Positions 1 to 13,800 of a stretch of DNA of 64,000 bases are shown here, one piece after another; within the stretch, counting starts at the first letter, position 1; each line of letters begins with the position of its first letter. The notes beneath the pieces were generated by a model, which made no database searches, was not told where the DNA came from, and saw only the letters and a list, made by a program, of their open reading frames with translations. The stretch comes from Mycteria americana. Its lineage: Eukaryota > Chordata > Aves > Ciconiiformes > Ciconiidae. The translations under genes were made by a program, and so were the position numbers. The DNA lies in the NCBI RefSeq assembly GCF_035582795.1, contig NC_134366.1:151637519-151701518 (forward strand), read 5' to 3'.

Positions 1-1791
1 GAATTACTATCTTATTGTGCCAAAGGTGAGTGCAGAATCTGGGAAGGCATCTCTTCCATAAGCAGACACTGTAGATTGGATGCAGCTTGACTCTTTACCA
101 TGTTCCAATGAAAACAAGAATAATTTTTGTGCTGCCTTAAAAGGCAAGCTTGAGAATGATACCAAATGTTGCAGCACATGTGTTGATTTGTTATGTTACA
201 TTTCAGCTGTTAGTTATGCTAATGGAACAGTTTCACATATTTTGGTTTGATGTATTTACTTTAATGGCTATGTGTATGTAGCTCTCTGCAATTGCCTGGT
301 AATGCTGATTGTACGATGTTCTGCTGTCACCACCAGGCCAGCACTGGAAATAAGATAAGAAAAGTGAAAAAGACCTGGGCCTTAATTTTCAGCCATGCAA
401 CCACTGCAGAAAGAGCGTAAGCTGGTGTGAAATGAAACCAAATTGAAAACCATCATGGACCATAGCCTAAGATTTGGCCTGCAACAAAACGTTTAGGAAA
501 ATGAAGACCCAGTCTAGATATGGTTAACTTGCATGCCTGGTGTGAGCTGGGTCCCTAGCCACACACAGGCCTGGGCAGATACAGGAGACAGTCAGTCTTA
601 GGGGTACAGTCAGTTGCCCTCAGCCTCAGGCCATAAGTAGAGCTGGAGGGGAAAACAACTAAATAGGGAAGCAGTTCAAGTTAGCCAGTGTGTGACAGGA
701 GAGAGGGAGGAATCTGTGCCTCGGCCTCTGCTTGCAGTTTCTGTACAAATAACAATGATTCAGGTGAGAATTCTGGACAAATATGCAAAATTCTGTCATT
801 TGCCCCAGTAAAACCTCCAAGTAGGAAATTAAGACAAATTCAAGGAAGTCCAGATGCTCAGTAACATAAGCCATACAAAGAGATTATTCTCCACTGCTCT
901 CTACAGATATTTGTTCCAATGACATGTGAAGTAGCTTTGCTCTATTACAGCATATATTGAAATATGCAGATAGGATGTACTCCTACATGAGGTTTACAGA
1001 GGAAAAACAGACCGAAGTTTCACAAAGTGATTTTAAAAGTTGCTTGGAGTCCTTCTAATGATATCACACTGCTGCAGCCTCCTTCCCTGGCAGCATCAGA
1101 GTATTCTGCAGTCGGTGAGAGCTATAAGCATCCATGTGGTGAACCAGTTCATTTTTGTTTTATTCCCTGACTTAAAGTGCATGCTCAATTAAGAATACTC
1201 GTTTATAGGAAATACCAGTTCTGCTTGACAGTAAATGAAGGTCTAAAGATCAAATGGGGGAGGATGACAACTGCAAAAAGAGCATGATGCCCTGACAATC
1301 AGAAAAGGAAAAACAGGACTGACAACTGAAAAATCCATTCTCATGACTAAGGTCATTATCTGAGGTCTGGACTGTGAGACCTGCAATTCTAACCCACACA
1401 GGAGATGGAAGGAAAGGTACAGCACAATTAGATGATTTAGAAAAAAATGTTATCTCTGATGTTAACACTAAGCAGACAATTTCCAAATATGACACAGAGT
1501 AGCAAAGGGGAGATTAGGTAAACTGAGTATAGTAGATAAAACTAGGAACATACAACAGAGCCTAGAAATCAAACTATGCATGTTTAACATTTAAATCAAG
1601 AAATTCCATGGAAACAATCCAAAGAGCTTCTTTTACTGTCCACAAACCAGATTTTCTTTGGTGTGGGTTGTCAAGATTTGGAAACTTTTCTACTCTCTAT
1701 CTTCTTTTCAGTCCTTACACTGAACAAATATATTTGTGAAAGGAATGAACAAATGTATTTGTGAAAGGAAAACACATTATTTACAACTTAC
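1..1791 (-). other. RGS22: RGS22 intron, 5' end (continues beyond the window)
   Basis: No exon could be recognised here on either strand. The only structure seen is a 25-bp tandem duplication at 1721-1770. Confidence 0.7.
1721..1770. repeat. 25-bp tandem duplication
   Basis: Two adjacent copies of a 25-bp unit, at 1721-1745 and 1746-1770, differ at a single base (ATA versus ATG). The near identity suggests a recent local duplication in the RGS22 intron. Confidence 0.9.
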
Positions 1792-1893
1792 TTGAGCTTG
1801 TGTGCATATTTTAAAAGGATGAAGAGTTTCTTGGTAGAAAAGCTGATGATAAGCCTGTAGGTCAAACCAAAAGTATGCGCTGTTCTTCCACAA
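1792..1893 (-). CDS. RGS22: RGS22 exon, 102 bp, last one in the window
   Basis: It encodes LWKNSAYFWFDLQAYHQLFY followed by QETLHPFKICTQAQ, nearly the same as human LWKNSVYFWFDLQAYHQLFY and QETLQPFKVCKQAQ. The acceptor is CTCCAG and the donor GTAAGT. The next expected exon, beginning YLFATYVAPS in human, was not found between 1 and 1791, so the gene continues off the left edge. Confidence 0.96.
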
Positions 1894-4800
1894 CTGGAGA
1901 TGAAAAATAGCGTAAGTTATTGCTACCCAAATATCACAGCTTTATAAAAGGTTGACTTTCCAATGCGAGTAATTATTTATTTCCTTGGGGTCATCATAAA
2001 TCACGCTCAATTTAAGATGGATTTAGTCTGTGTTGCATACTGGCAAAAGGACAACATATTTAATGGCATCGTTACTGTGATACTATATCTTTTATTGTAT
2101 CCTTTATGCATAATTGGCCATTAAAATTGTTAACATTGTAGTTAACATTTGAAGAGTAACCACATTTCAGTGGCATAAAGCCAGCCCTAAAGAAGAAATG
2201 CTGATAATGGACATGCAGAATTTGTGCCATGGTGAAATAGCATTTTGCAGCAACAACCAAAACAATTAAATATTGTGTACTTGACATATGTTACTGTGAC
2301 TATCATTACATTTTTATTACATGCATTTCTGAGGCACAGAGTCTTGGCCTCATTTCATAAATTAAAATAAACATCAGAAGATCTTTCAGAAGAAGGAGTC
2401 TAGATCTTTCCCCAAGTCCTCTGTTTTAATCATGTGCTTATGGGGTTTGGATCTTAAAAATACCCTGAAACCCCCATCACTAGACAGTAAAGAAAATATT
2501 CTGAAAAGATAGGGGCAGGGAACTTTGCTCCACATACTGTAGCCTGCCAGATTTGGCATATGAGCAAAATACACTCCACAGCTGTAGACAAAACTTAAGG
2601 AAATAATTTTCAAAGAAGTCTGGCACCTGCAAAGGCTAGAAGACATACAGGTGGGTGCCTATCTCCCATGAAAAAATAACTGACTTTTATTTAGATTTCT
2701 ATCTATACACATTTAACATTTTTAGCTGAAGGTATTCAGCTTTGGAAACATTGGCTCTTGCCTTCTGGTAGCCAAAGGCATCTTTAGCTACTGCTGCTGG
2801 ATTCTGGGTTGTGCCAGCGCTAAAACAGATGTCCATCTTGATTGCATTCAAATCTCCCCTAAAGACTCAATTTTTCTGCAAAGCCACTAAACACTGACTC
2901 AGATTCATAACTTGTTCCAACCAATCCTCAATTTACACCCAGCAATGAATGATGGATCTGCTGACTGCAGAGAAGAAATAGTGTTATGTTTCTCAGAAAT
3001 CCAAGAAGCTTCGTGGAAGCAGAAGAACGTTTTTAAAACATTGGAGATTTTGGACATCACTAACCCAACAAGTAAGAAGGAGGCAGATTATCATGAGTAA
3101 TAGCATAGCGGATTTTCCATCTTTTTAAAAAATGTTTTTGTGGGTTAAGACCTCATTTTTTCTGCCAAGTTAAAGGCTAGTTTTTAAAGATGATTAGTCT
3201 TTTTTTATCCCTGATGGTACAATCAGATTTCCAATAGGCGTGAGACAGTTAGGATCTGACAGCTTGGTTAAGACCTGTCATTAGTTTGAATATACACATG
3301 AACAGTTTATGGTTGTTGAGGGATTGGAGTCTCACAAGTAATAATTCATCCAGTCATCAATCTTTCTTTCTCCATTTTTTTTTTCAGTCTGGCTGCCCTC
3401 TATAACTTGGCATTCAGTCAATTGTGGACTAAATTATCACAGGGTAGGAAAACGCTCATACCTTATTCCCTGACTTCTCACAGAAGTGTGTGAAGTAGTA
3501 GCCTGCTCTGTTCTCCAAATAAAGAGACTGCAGCATGCTTTCCATTCTTGATCCCCGTAAGACAACACTGCCAGCAGCATTTTTCCCCTGGACAAATAAA
3601 ATACAGTTATACAGCAAGGAATAACAAGCTTTTATTATTTTCAAATGTCAGTACATTGCAATGGAGGGCCATGCAGTGTGTTCAATTAGTATCTTCATCC
3701 CAAGAAACCAGACTCCATTTTTTACTATATATGCAATTATCATAGCTCTCCATACCATTTTCACACTAAATATTCACATCCAGTGGAATAAGTCTGATGA
3801 CTGAAGGCATGCGGAGTAGTAAAATGACCATAGCATCCCTTAGGTGGTTCATCAATACTTGAAACAGGAAAACAAACCTGGCCTCAATTCTGTCATAACT
3901 CTTTAGCTCCGAATCCGGGGAATTCCAATGATACTAAATCATATAATTTCACTGTCAAAAGCTGTCTCAGCTCAGGCTACTGTGTTTTGAACCAACAGAA
4001 GTTAATAGGTGGTTATCTGGTCAAACCTTGAAATGATTAACTGCCATGGAACAAAAGATATGACTCCTGGGGTTACACCACTGACATCAGCGTCAAAATC
4101 ATAAGCATTTTAGGGGACAGGAAATCCATGCCCTTTACTGTGGCTAGCTCCTGGAGCATTTGAGGAAGAATACATCCATTTTGACAATGCTCACAGAGAA
4201 GCTAGAGGAGGGTACAAACTAGTAAATTAGCTTCTGATGATCACAAGAGAGAAACTTTGGCTGACTTGCCATCTCTGATAGCAGAAATGGGAGCAGATGA
4301 GTTTGGTGGCTGACAACCAGCTTCTTTCCAAACAGTAACAGGGATGGAGAAGGGCAGGAGGAAGCCAGACTTCTGAAGCAGAGCAGGAAAATACCACTTC
4401 CCAGTATGAAGTTAAACCATGAATCCCTGCATTCTCCTTTGCATCATATTTGTGATGGCAAATTGTGGGGTCCTGTAGGCTCCAGTCTAGCCCTGTAAGT
4501 GTAAATGGATAATATTCTCCTCCCTCAGCCAGAGGGAAACTCTGCATGATGAAGGTGTATAAAAACTAATAGTTCATGATGTGAACGTTTCCTGAATATA
4601 AGTTTCTAACTGCAAATGTCCCCTAATTGCAAAGACTAGCCTTTTCTTCTGTCAAAATTAACAAAGAAGTAAAATGATTGCAGTGAAGTAATAAACAAAG
4701 TATGATTTTGATGTGAAAAACAAGCAAGCATGTGCTCAAGTGATCAGCAAACTCCATGCATATGTAAACAGGCCCAGATTTCATAATATGTTGGTTTTTT

Positions 4801-7800
4801 TAAGTTGTGAGGCCATGGGTATCAATACCGCCATGAAACAGCAGGCTGTTTCGAGACCATTCCACAAACCTGAAAAGTTTCAGATATATTTTAAATTGCC
4901 AAATCTTAACAGCTCACATGTTTGATTTGTCAGCATTTTAACAGTTATTGAGAAAAGGTTCCTCTGTGCAGCGTGTCCCTCCTGAGGTTTGCTGGATTGA
5001 GGGCCTGCTTAGCAGGCAATAATTCAACAAAGAAAAGAATTAAGTACACAAGCAATAAAGAGGAATTGTACAAGTGAAGCATTTTCCTCTTACGAATTTT
5101 ACTATTTTAATGACTTTCTAGGGCAGATTCAGTTTTCATTGTAAGTCTGGTATACTTTCCTAGGCAACAATTCCACTGAAGCATTTATCCAGTGAGTTTT
5201 CCATAACAGCCTACTGAACACATGGTCACTATGGAGAAGATCAACACTTTCTAGTGAAAATAAACCTCTGTATGTGCCGTGATTTCCTATCAAATAGGTG
5301 ACGGATACCACACAGAAAATGCTGACATTCTAATTATACCTCTGCATATGGCATTGACATTCACATAATCAAACCAATTTCTCCCCATCATTGACTACTT
5401 CCCCTTTAATACTACAGAATAAAGTGTTTTAACCCATGATTCAAGACAACTACAATTTTCAAGCACTACTTACCGGGAGAAGCTCAGCATAGGTGTACTT
5501 TCTGTGACCCTGGTATTTGGAGTCTGCAGTGCCATCCAAAGCTAAGCAATGAATCATGTCTCTGCTCACTGACTTTGGCCTGGATCCACAAACAAACAAA
5601 AATTTCAATACCTATTTAAGAAAAAACTAGGACTGCTTATAAAATAAACAGCTAAGAAGGGGCATGAGAGATGTAGAATGACATAGTGAATAGTAGAGGA
5701 AAAAGCACATGGAGTTCAAATTTATAATAAATGTAAAAAATGTAGAGGAGTACTTTTTCATGTGGCCCTGTGGAAATTCCTGACACAGCATATCTTTGAG
5801 GGCAAGTGCTTGAGACAGGGTAAAAGAATATAAATGTATGTAGAGAATATCAACAATTATACAAGAGAGGATAAAACACTTGTGTTTGGAGAAATAAACC
5901 CTTTTGTGTTGTGGCACAAACGAATGAGAAACTAATCAGCCAAGGAGGAATTCTCCATGCATGCAATCTGTACCTTCATAAGCAGATTATTATATTAGAG
6001 GAAAGTATTCATGAAAACAGTAGGATCTAAAAGCCTTTCATAAATATTTGAGGTATATTGGTGTGCAGAAAGATGTACGAGGGACTTTGGTACTTACCAC
6101 TTTCTGCTGCTAGAAATGTCATCCCTTTGGGGGCTCTGACTTGATGACAGGGTAGATGATAATTTTAATGATCTCTTCAAAGAGAAATTTGGTGTAGCTA
6201 GTTTTAATACAGTTGTTGGTGAGCTTGTTCTACTTTTCTAAAAGACATAAAAGAAAAACAAGCCAATTCTGGTTATTTTTCCACCTTTGTGTTTTCTTAA
6301 CATGATCTCATTAACTACTCAAAAACATTCAAGGGTTTTCAGGACCATTTTTCCTTGTCAATCACAACATGTAATACTGCAAATTGCAAAAAACTCTTAA
6401 TATCTTCCAGGATTTTTCAGCACACCTTAATAACCACTATAACATAAAATTACATTTTAACAGGTAGAAATATGTTACATGCACTTTGCATAGAATTACA
6501 GACGATGTCAGGTGAAGAGCATGTGAACATGTTTTGTGAATCTTTACTAAAAGATTACCTTAAGTATCTCACTATAAACCAGGGCTATAAGACAGATACA
6601 ATCACTCAGACTAAGAGAGAAAGGGGACATTCTGCCACACCATCACTGACTTATTTTGAACAAAATCATGCTATGACTTTTTGGAGATGCCAGTTGCATT
6701 GAGTGCCCTCAGAAATTCACCCAGAGTTGCTGCTCTTTCTAAGCTCTTGCAAGCACAGTGGAGCTGGAAGATTCAGAAGTCCAGATTTCTCACAGAAAAA
6801 AAAAGAAAAAAGCAGCAAGAAACGGTCCATCAGCTGATTCTGTGAGGTTCACGGGTGCTGGGTCATAGTTTTCTTCAAGTGCTGAACTCAACAGGGGCTG
6901 GAAAACCTGCAGAGTTAGTATCCTGTCTCCCTGACCTACAGCTAGTCCTGGGTCATTAGCACACCTTGTGAAGCCAGAACTGGTCTCTGTAAGAGGCAGC
7001 TGCTTCTGGCTCCCATTCCTGCTGTGATCAGCAGGAATCTGGCTCCTGAACCCAGCTTCTTCTGAACAGGAAACTTGTCCCACTGTTTTTCCTCCATTAT
7101 CTCCATGAATTAGCTTTTTAAAAAATATAGTTGTAGTCTAAAACTATCCAACTCAAAGTAACAGAGGTATGTGTAAGCAGATCTGTGGCATAGACCATCC
7201 AGTTCCTGATACTGGAACCACAGTCTCAATTCACATTCTCCAAGTACCTTCTGTCCTGAGGTTTAACACTTCGTTGCTGAAAACCTGCACCTTTCATTGC
7301 AGATACCTCTCAAATTCAGGCTTTCAAGGAAGAAAAGAGTCAAAACTGAACTGGCCACCTGCAAGCTACACGCTGTGAAAAGGTCTGTGTTGTGTGGCTC
7401 ATGGCCCTCTGTAGAAAGCAAAAATCGTGTGTAGCTGATTGAAGGACTGTGGTGATAGAACATGAGCAGAACTCTGCCCTTTTTACAAACATGAGGGGTA
7501 GATTCAGGGTAACTGCAGTGAAGTTGTAAGAATTACTTTGGATTAAGATAAGGCTGGTTGAAGGGCAGAATCTGCACTGCTAGATACTTAATTTTGCAGT
7601 TCTGAGAATTTCAAGCTAAAATATCTATCCAAAACACTTATGAAATAGTGAGGATGTAACTGAGAAGATAATTTGACTCAATTTATAGCAACTTGTTGCA
7701 TAAAGTATAGTAAAATTTTGTTGCATTTTTATACATAACCGTCTGCAACAGACCAGTTGCTAAATCTTCCTAACAACCAAGTACCATATTCTTGTCTCAT

Positions 7801-10800
7801 TGAATTAAGGAGTTTTATCATTATTTTTGATGGGGCAAGGCTTCATTTTTTAATGTTGTGATCCTACCTACCTGAGGAAGGGAAGGTGGTGTCCTGGGTA
7901 TGCAAGACTTAGGTGTCAATGGTAGCAATGAAACCATTTGTGGAAAAGGATCAATGTCCACCCTTGGTCTCTCTTGGCACGTGTGCCAGAGCTTCAATTT
8001 TGCACTGGCAGTTTGTATTGCTGTTGAATGAGTGACACAAAATCTGGGACCCCTAGGAAAAAAAAAATCTAACAGTTAGAACTTTCCGAAAACATGAAAT
8101 ACTGGGCTATTCGGCTTCTTTTTTTTTTCCTATGATGGTGTTTCCTGTATCAAGATATGGTCCTATATGCACCTAAATTTAAAAATCAGTTAGTATTAAA
8201 GATATGTTTAGATATTACACTCTTCCAAATCTAAAACCAAGCTACACATAAACTTAGGTTGCAAATTCTGCACCATTACACAGTTGCCTTTGTATGAGTC
8301 TGCAGTAGGATATGCCCCGTCCATCCTACAGCAAAGAATGGGAAAGGATTGTAGGTCACAGGACACAGACCGCAACTCTCATGAGGCTCCACAGCAAAGT
8401 TAACAATTGCAGGTATTTGTTTATGCCTGCAATTTGTTGATCCCCCTTGGGGAGGAGAGAAGACCTTCAAAAATTTTGCTTATGTTTTGGAAACAGGGTA
8501 GAACTTGCATCCTTGCCTAAGCTGTCAATAAGTAAAAGGCATTTTGTATGACAGACACTGAACAGTAAAGTCTCAGGGTCAAATTCCGCATAGATGTATA
8601 CACAGAGCATCCTCAGAAACTTGAGAAGGGCAATATGGGGAATAGGTTAGGACAGAATTAACCTTCTATGCCTGGAGGGATTTCCCTACCCTGCAGCCTA
8701 AAGTTTAGTTGAATGGTATCCAAGGCAGCTATACACAAAGTAGCTCAGATGCTCTGGCAATAAAATAACAAGGGCTCAGTAAGGCAGATCTACCTGGCTT
8801 CTCAGTAGATTGCAGTGTAGTTTAGGGTCAACTAAAAATTCAGAGGCAACATCTGCTAGTATTTATGATGACATTGCTTCCCATAATTGCAATGGGATAA
8901 GTGAGATGAAATAGACCTAATAGGCTTATCAAAGAAAAGGGGAATTTGTTAAACAATGGAATATTAGTTCATGTTCATTTTTTCATACCAGTAAAGAAGT
9001 AGAGGTTTCACTACTTCAGGCTGAATCCGTCTTAAATGCCTTGTATTCCACTGATCTCCATGCAGTAGATCAAGTCTGAGTAACACTTCCGAACTGAGGA
9101 AATAGTCTCCACTGCTCAGCAGATAGAGTTTTTTCATCTTACTGAGTTGCCTTGAGTCAACAAAAATAGTCACATAAGCATGTATCAGATGCTATACAGA
9201 ACTAAGTACAGTTCATCCTACTGGTTAAACTGCTGTCATGCAACATGTTTTTAATTGCAAGTGGCAAAAGCCAAAACAATGTTTCCACAAATTAGAGGCA
9301 GGTTGTGTATAAGATAAAATGTGCAGTGCCTTAGAATAGACAATCTGAATCCAGCAAAGCCTTTCACTAAAGCAGTTTGTCATACTGAATGCCCTACTTG
9401 TGAATTTAAATTCTTTTATTCTTTTTTTTTCTTTCTGTTGCCATCTGTTTTCCAAATCTCTTTCTAACAAAGCCTTAATACTGTGGTAATTCCGACTGCA
9501 TGTAAGCTTTGAAAACATGACTCTGCAAAAAGAGTTTTATCAGCTTCAGCAGAGTCATTCCTGACTTACCTTGTCAGGACACTCATGATTACTTTAATTG
9601 TGCCTGTCCTATTCAAACATTACAATTTATTCTGAAATCTCAAAACCTGCATTGATCTAGCTGGATTACAAGTACTAAAACAACGGGAATAACTGTTAAA
9701 TAATGGGAAGTACCTTTGCTGCCTTGTAGTGTCCTTAAGAGCCTTTAGTCTTTCAATATCCATCCAGAGCCACCAGTACCTCTCCCCAAGCGTTCCTTTA
9801 ATGAACTTCTTGAATCTTTCAAACTCGTGTCTGTTGCCAGTGTCATAAGTCCTGTGACTAATACACCAGGCAGCCCTACTGTCTGCCCCATCACTTTCAG
9901 AACTTGATCTTAAGCTTACTTCTTCAGTATCTTGTTCTCTTACATCTCCCTTGGAGTCCAGGACAGTAAATGGAGAACCATGGGAAAAGAGTGACTCTGC
10001 AGTACCACAGGCAAATTCATTATTTGCTAACTCGTGTATAAACACTTCAGGCTGTTTGTGGAAATCCACATCACTCTCAATGTCAGCAGCTGGCTGTTGG
10101 GTCAGTTCTGAAATAGGTTCCTTCATTACAAATTGAGTATAAGCTGGTATGAATTCTTCCAGTGTCTGAAAAGTTGCGCTTTCCTGTCCATTTTCTTCTT
10201 TTGCTGCACTGTCCCATTTCGGGTCTAGATAAACTCTTAACTGAGTATGGGAAGGAGGTTCAGCAATGGCCACAGAAGAACCCTCCTCAGCCTCTTTGGA
10301 TCTCTCCCTAATAATGTCGGCTTTTGCTGATGCTGTCCTTGAAGGGGAAAGGAAACTCCGTTGGTGGCATTCCTTAGAAAGAGAGCCTGCTTCTGCATTA
10401 AATCAGAAAAAATCATTGAACACCTTTTGATTCAGGACTGTTCTCTTGCATATCAACATTTCCAAGTTAAAAAATGCAACATATTTAGGTTGTGCTGCTG
10501 CAGAACAATCAGACCATGTCATGCTGCAGAGCAGGGAATAGCAGAGGTGCTTCTGCTGTTGCTATCTGGCTAGAAACTCAGCCCCGTGACTCAGAAACTC
10601 ATTCCCTGTTGAATTCCAGCAGAGCAGCAGAGTTCAGGAACAACTCCCTGTGGAGCCAATTGTCTTGTTTAGTCAGCTGAGCATCCCAGCTCCCCAGCAC
10701 TTGTTAAACCACCTTGATGTGCTGCAAAGCCTAGTTTCTTCCTGAGCATTTGGTCATAGTTTGATCAGAGTCACAGTATGTAGCAGGACTGGTTTTTATT

Positions 10801-13800
10801 TAGGCTTGAGGAAGCTAGTAAGTGATAATTCTTTGTCTACTTACGTTGATTATTGCAAAAGATTAAAACATTGAACAGGCCTCTGTCAGTTGGGTAAAAT
10901 CTTGACATACATAGAAGGACAACAAAACAGATGATTATGTCAAGGGCTCTGGAAACATTTAACAATCCTGCAGTCCAGTCTGCCACCCGAAAATGGCTCC
11001 TTTCCATTTAGAGATGTTTCATAACTAACAAAGTTCAGAACAGTGACCAGCCCTGTTTTTTTGGTCTACACTTCTCTCCTTAATTCCTTTTACCCAACTC
11101 CTCATCATCCCCATGCTATTAAGCATGCCCTGCCGTCCTGGTTTGCTGAGAAAGAAACTTACTGCTTTAACTTGCTCAAATATCTTTTCTACTTCTGCCA
11201 GACTTTTAGGAAATAGAGTACTTCTGGACCATGTTAGCAAAGATGACCTTGACTATACATACTGCTTAGCTAGGTTAATGCTGTACAAGTCAGCCCTGTA
11301 AAACTGAGCAGAATAACTACAGATATTGTGAACAGCAGCAGAATCTAAGTGAAAGTAAAAAAAACCAAAGTCATAATTCAGTTGTGGCTCTACAATATCT
11401 TCATATCAATCCAGCATTTAAACTATAGAATAAACTGAATCTTCTGTATTTCCCTAAAGCTAAGATGTAGGCTTTCATACTCTATTGTATCACTAAGGCA
11501 AAACCATTGTCAGTGAGGAGACTGCTACAACCTCTGAGCACATACACTACATCTAACAGTGACAGAAAAGGGCTAAATCTCTCAGATCCACTGAATTCCC
11601 ATTTGTGATGTTATCAGCCTGTGTAACCCTCTATGGTGGCCTAGTCAATAAATAGTGATGGCAGTTAAACATTCCTTCCATCTTCCTCTGAAAATAAGCC
11701 ACGTCTAACCAGTGCTGGCCACTGTCACAGACAGACACTTGGGTTAGGAACATGGCATAGTGATTCCCTGCTCTGCACTTACATAATTTCATGTGTAAGT
11801 GCATATGGCACAATATGTTGACATTAATATAAAAATCAGTGTGATTTAAAATATCTTTTCTTATTTCTAAACTATTTCAAATGTTTTCACTTGAAAAAGA
11901 AAAATCATAGCTTCTCAACACAGTTCTGTGAAATTGAAACATGAAGAATTATTTCACAGGACCTGAGGGAATTAGGGAGAGAGATACACAGCTCTTGAGT
12001 ACTCAAAAGCCAAGTGGCTCAGGGTTTTGCTTAAGACATTAGTTGATAACCCTGATCCGACTGAAGAAGTGAGCAAGGAATTCAAACTGGATTGTCCAAG
12101 CAAATACCTTCAGCTATTGAACTCTTTCTAATTGCAGGCTGGCTCTGATAATCTTAGTTGATGACCTTTATTGCTTCCAGTGCCTGACCCCTACACCAGG
12201 TGAATACTGTGCCTAAATAAAGTTTTCTGACTGAAAGAATGCTGGATTTCCCATGAAATAAGCATGAAGAAGAGTAATAAGCACATGCAAAATGAAGGTC
12301 TATGTTTAAAATAAAGTTTTCAGTGAGAAGATGTGAAATATTCATTGAGGCAAAATGCTGTTGACTGCAGGACAACTGCAGCAGAAGAAGAGACAGAGAG
12401 GCTTTCCATAGGCCTATGGCCAGCCCACTGCAATACAGAGCTACACTACATTACGGCGCTCTGCAAGAATGGTGCACTTGTGAACTCTCTGCTCAAAGCA
12501 CTGCAAAAATTAGTGGTAGAGTCGTGAGCTGTAAACAAGTGCAACTTGAATAACTTCATTAATAATCCATGCATAAGCAATGTATTTCCTGGGGTGACCC
12601 TCATGGGTTTGGGGAAGAGGACAGACTTCTGGAGTTATCATGTCTTTCAATTTTCCATTCAGCCATTGGACTCCGAGGTCCCAGCAGTACAAGTCTCAAA
12701 GTGGAATGGCTGCTTTTTCCCCTGAGAATGGGGAGAGAGAACTCCTAACATATGAGCTGAGACTTCTCTGTTCATCTTGCTACTGCCTACAGAGCAGAAG
12801 CAAGGCTATGCAATCAGGTATGTCCATATGTACATCTGTATGTTCTCTCCCAGTACCTTTGAAACCTACTGAACAATTTCAGCTAAATTTGACAGATAGA
12901 TGGGAGTGTCACAAACGATTGTGTTCTATAAGATTCATAAAAATTGGCAGCCGAAAGGCCTTTAAGTGCCCAACATAAATACCCTAAGAAGATGGCTGCA
13001 ACACAAATCATACATTATCAAATACCCAAAGAATCCAGACAAGAAAGTCTTTCAAAACATATCAAATGGAAAAAAAAAAACCCTCAGCTGAAACTTATAG
13101 ACATCTATGAGACAGAAATATGTAAGAAAGGAGGCTTCTACTGTCACAAAATTACTTGGCTACTAGCTCAAATTTTCATTTAATGTTGTGGCTATGGAAA
13201 GAAACAAATCCCCGTCTGAGACCTAAGTTACCATGCAATACTCAGAAGGTAATAAGTGGAGTTAGCAGCAATTCCTTGGAATGCCTTTTCTTTCCACCTA
13301 GTCAGAGTTGTGTTATAAATACGATGGCTGAGCCCCTGTCACTTACCCGGAAGGCTATCTTTTTCACTTAATGAATCGTCTCTTTCATGCTGCCCAGGCA
13401 AACACTGAATATCTTGAATTTGACTAGAAGCTACAGGATGCATAAATGAATCTGTAGTCTTCATGGATTCACTTCGTTTTGCTAACGTAAACCAATCCTT
13501 TGTCTGAGAAACGGTAGCCTAGGAAAAGAAATGTCATAGAATAATTCAAATTTCTCTATTTATTGCACTGTTTCTGAGAGCAGAGGGCTTACTGTCTGTA
13601 GTCATTTTATGCAGTCTGTTTGTGTAGATTTCTGTAACAGTAGTTCCCAGTGAAGAGAGCTGTATGACGGTAGGTGAGCATACTTGTAACACAGCTTCTG
13701 TTTAAGCTGTATTACAACCCATCAACCTTCTTCTATAGTACAAAGAGCTTTGAAAATAAGGGATATTCAGAGAATCAGTTGTCCAATTAGGTTGTGACCT

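Noticed and set aside
13525-13545. CATAGAATAATTC, resembling a reversed CR1 end
   Set aside because: Only about a dozen matching bases, with no CR1 sequence after it. The same applies to a short match near 51460.
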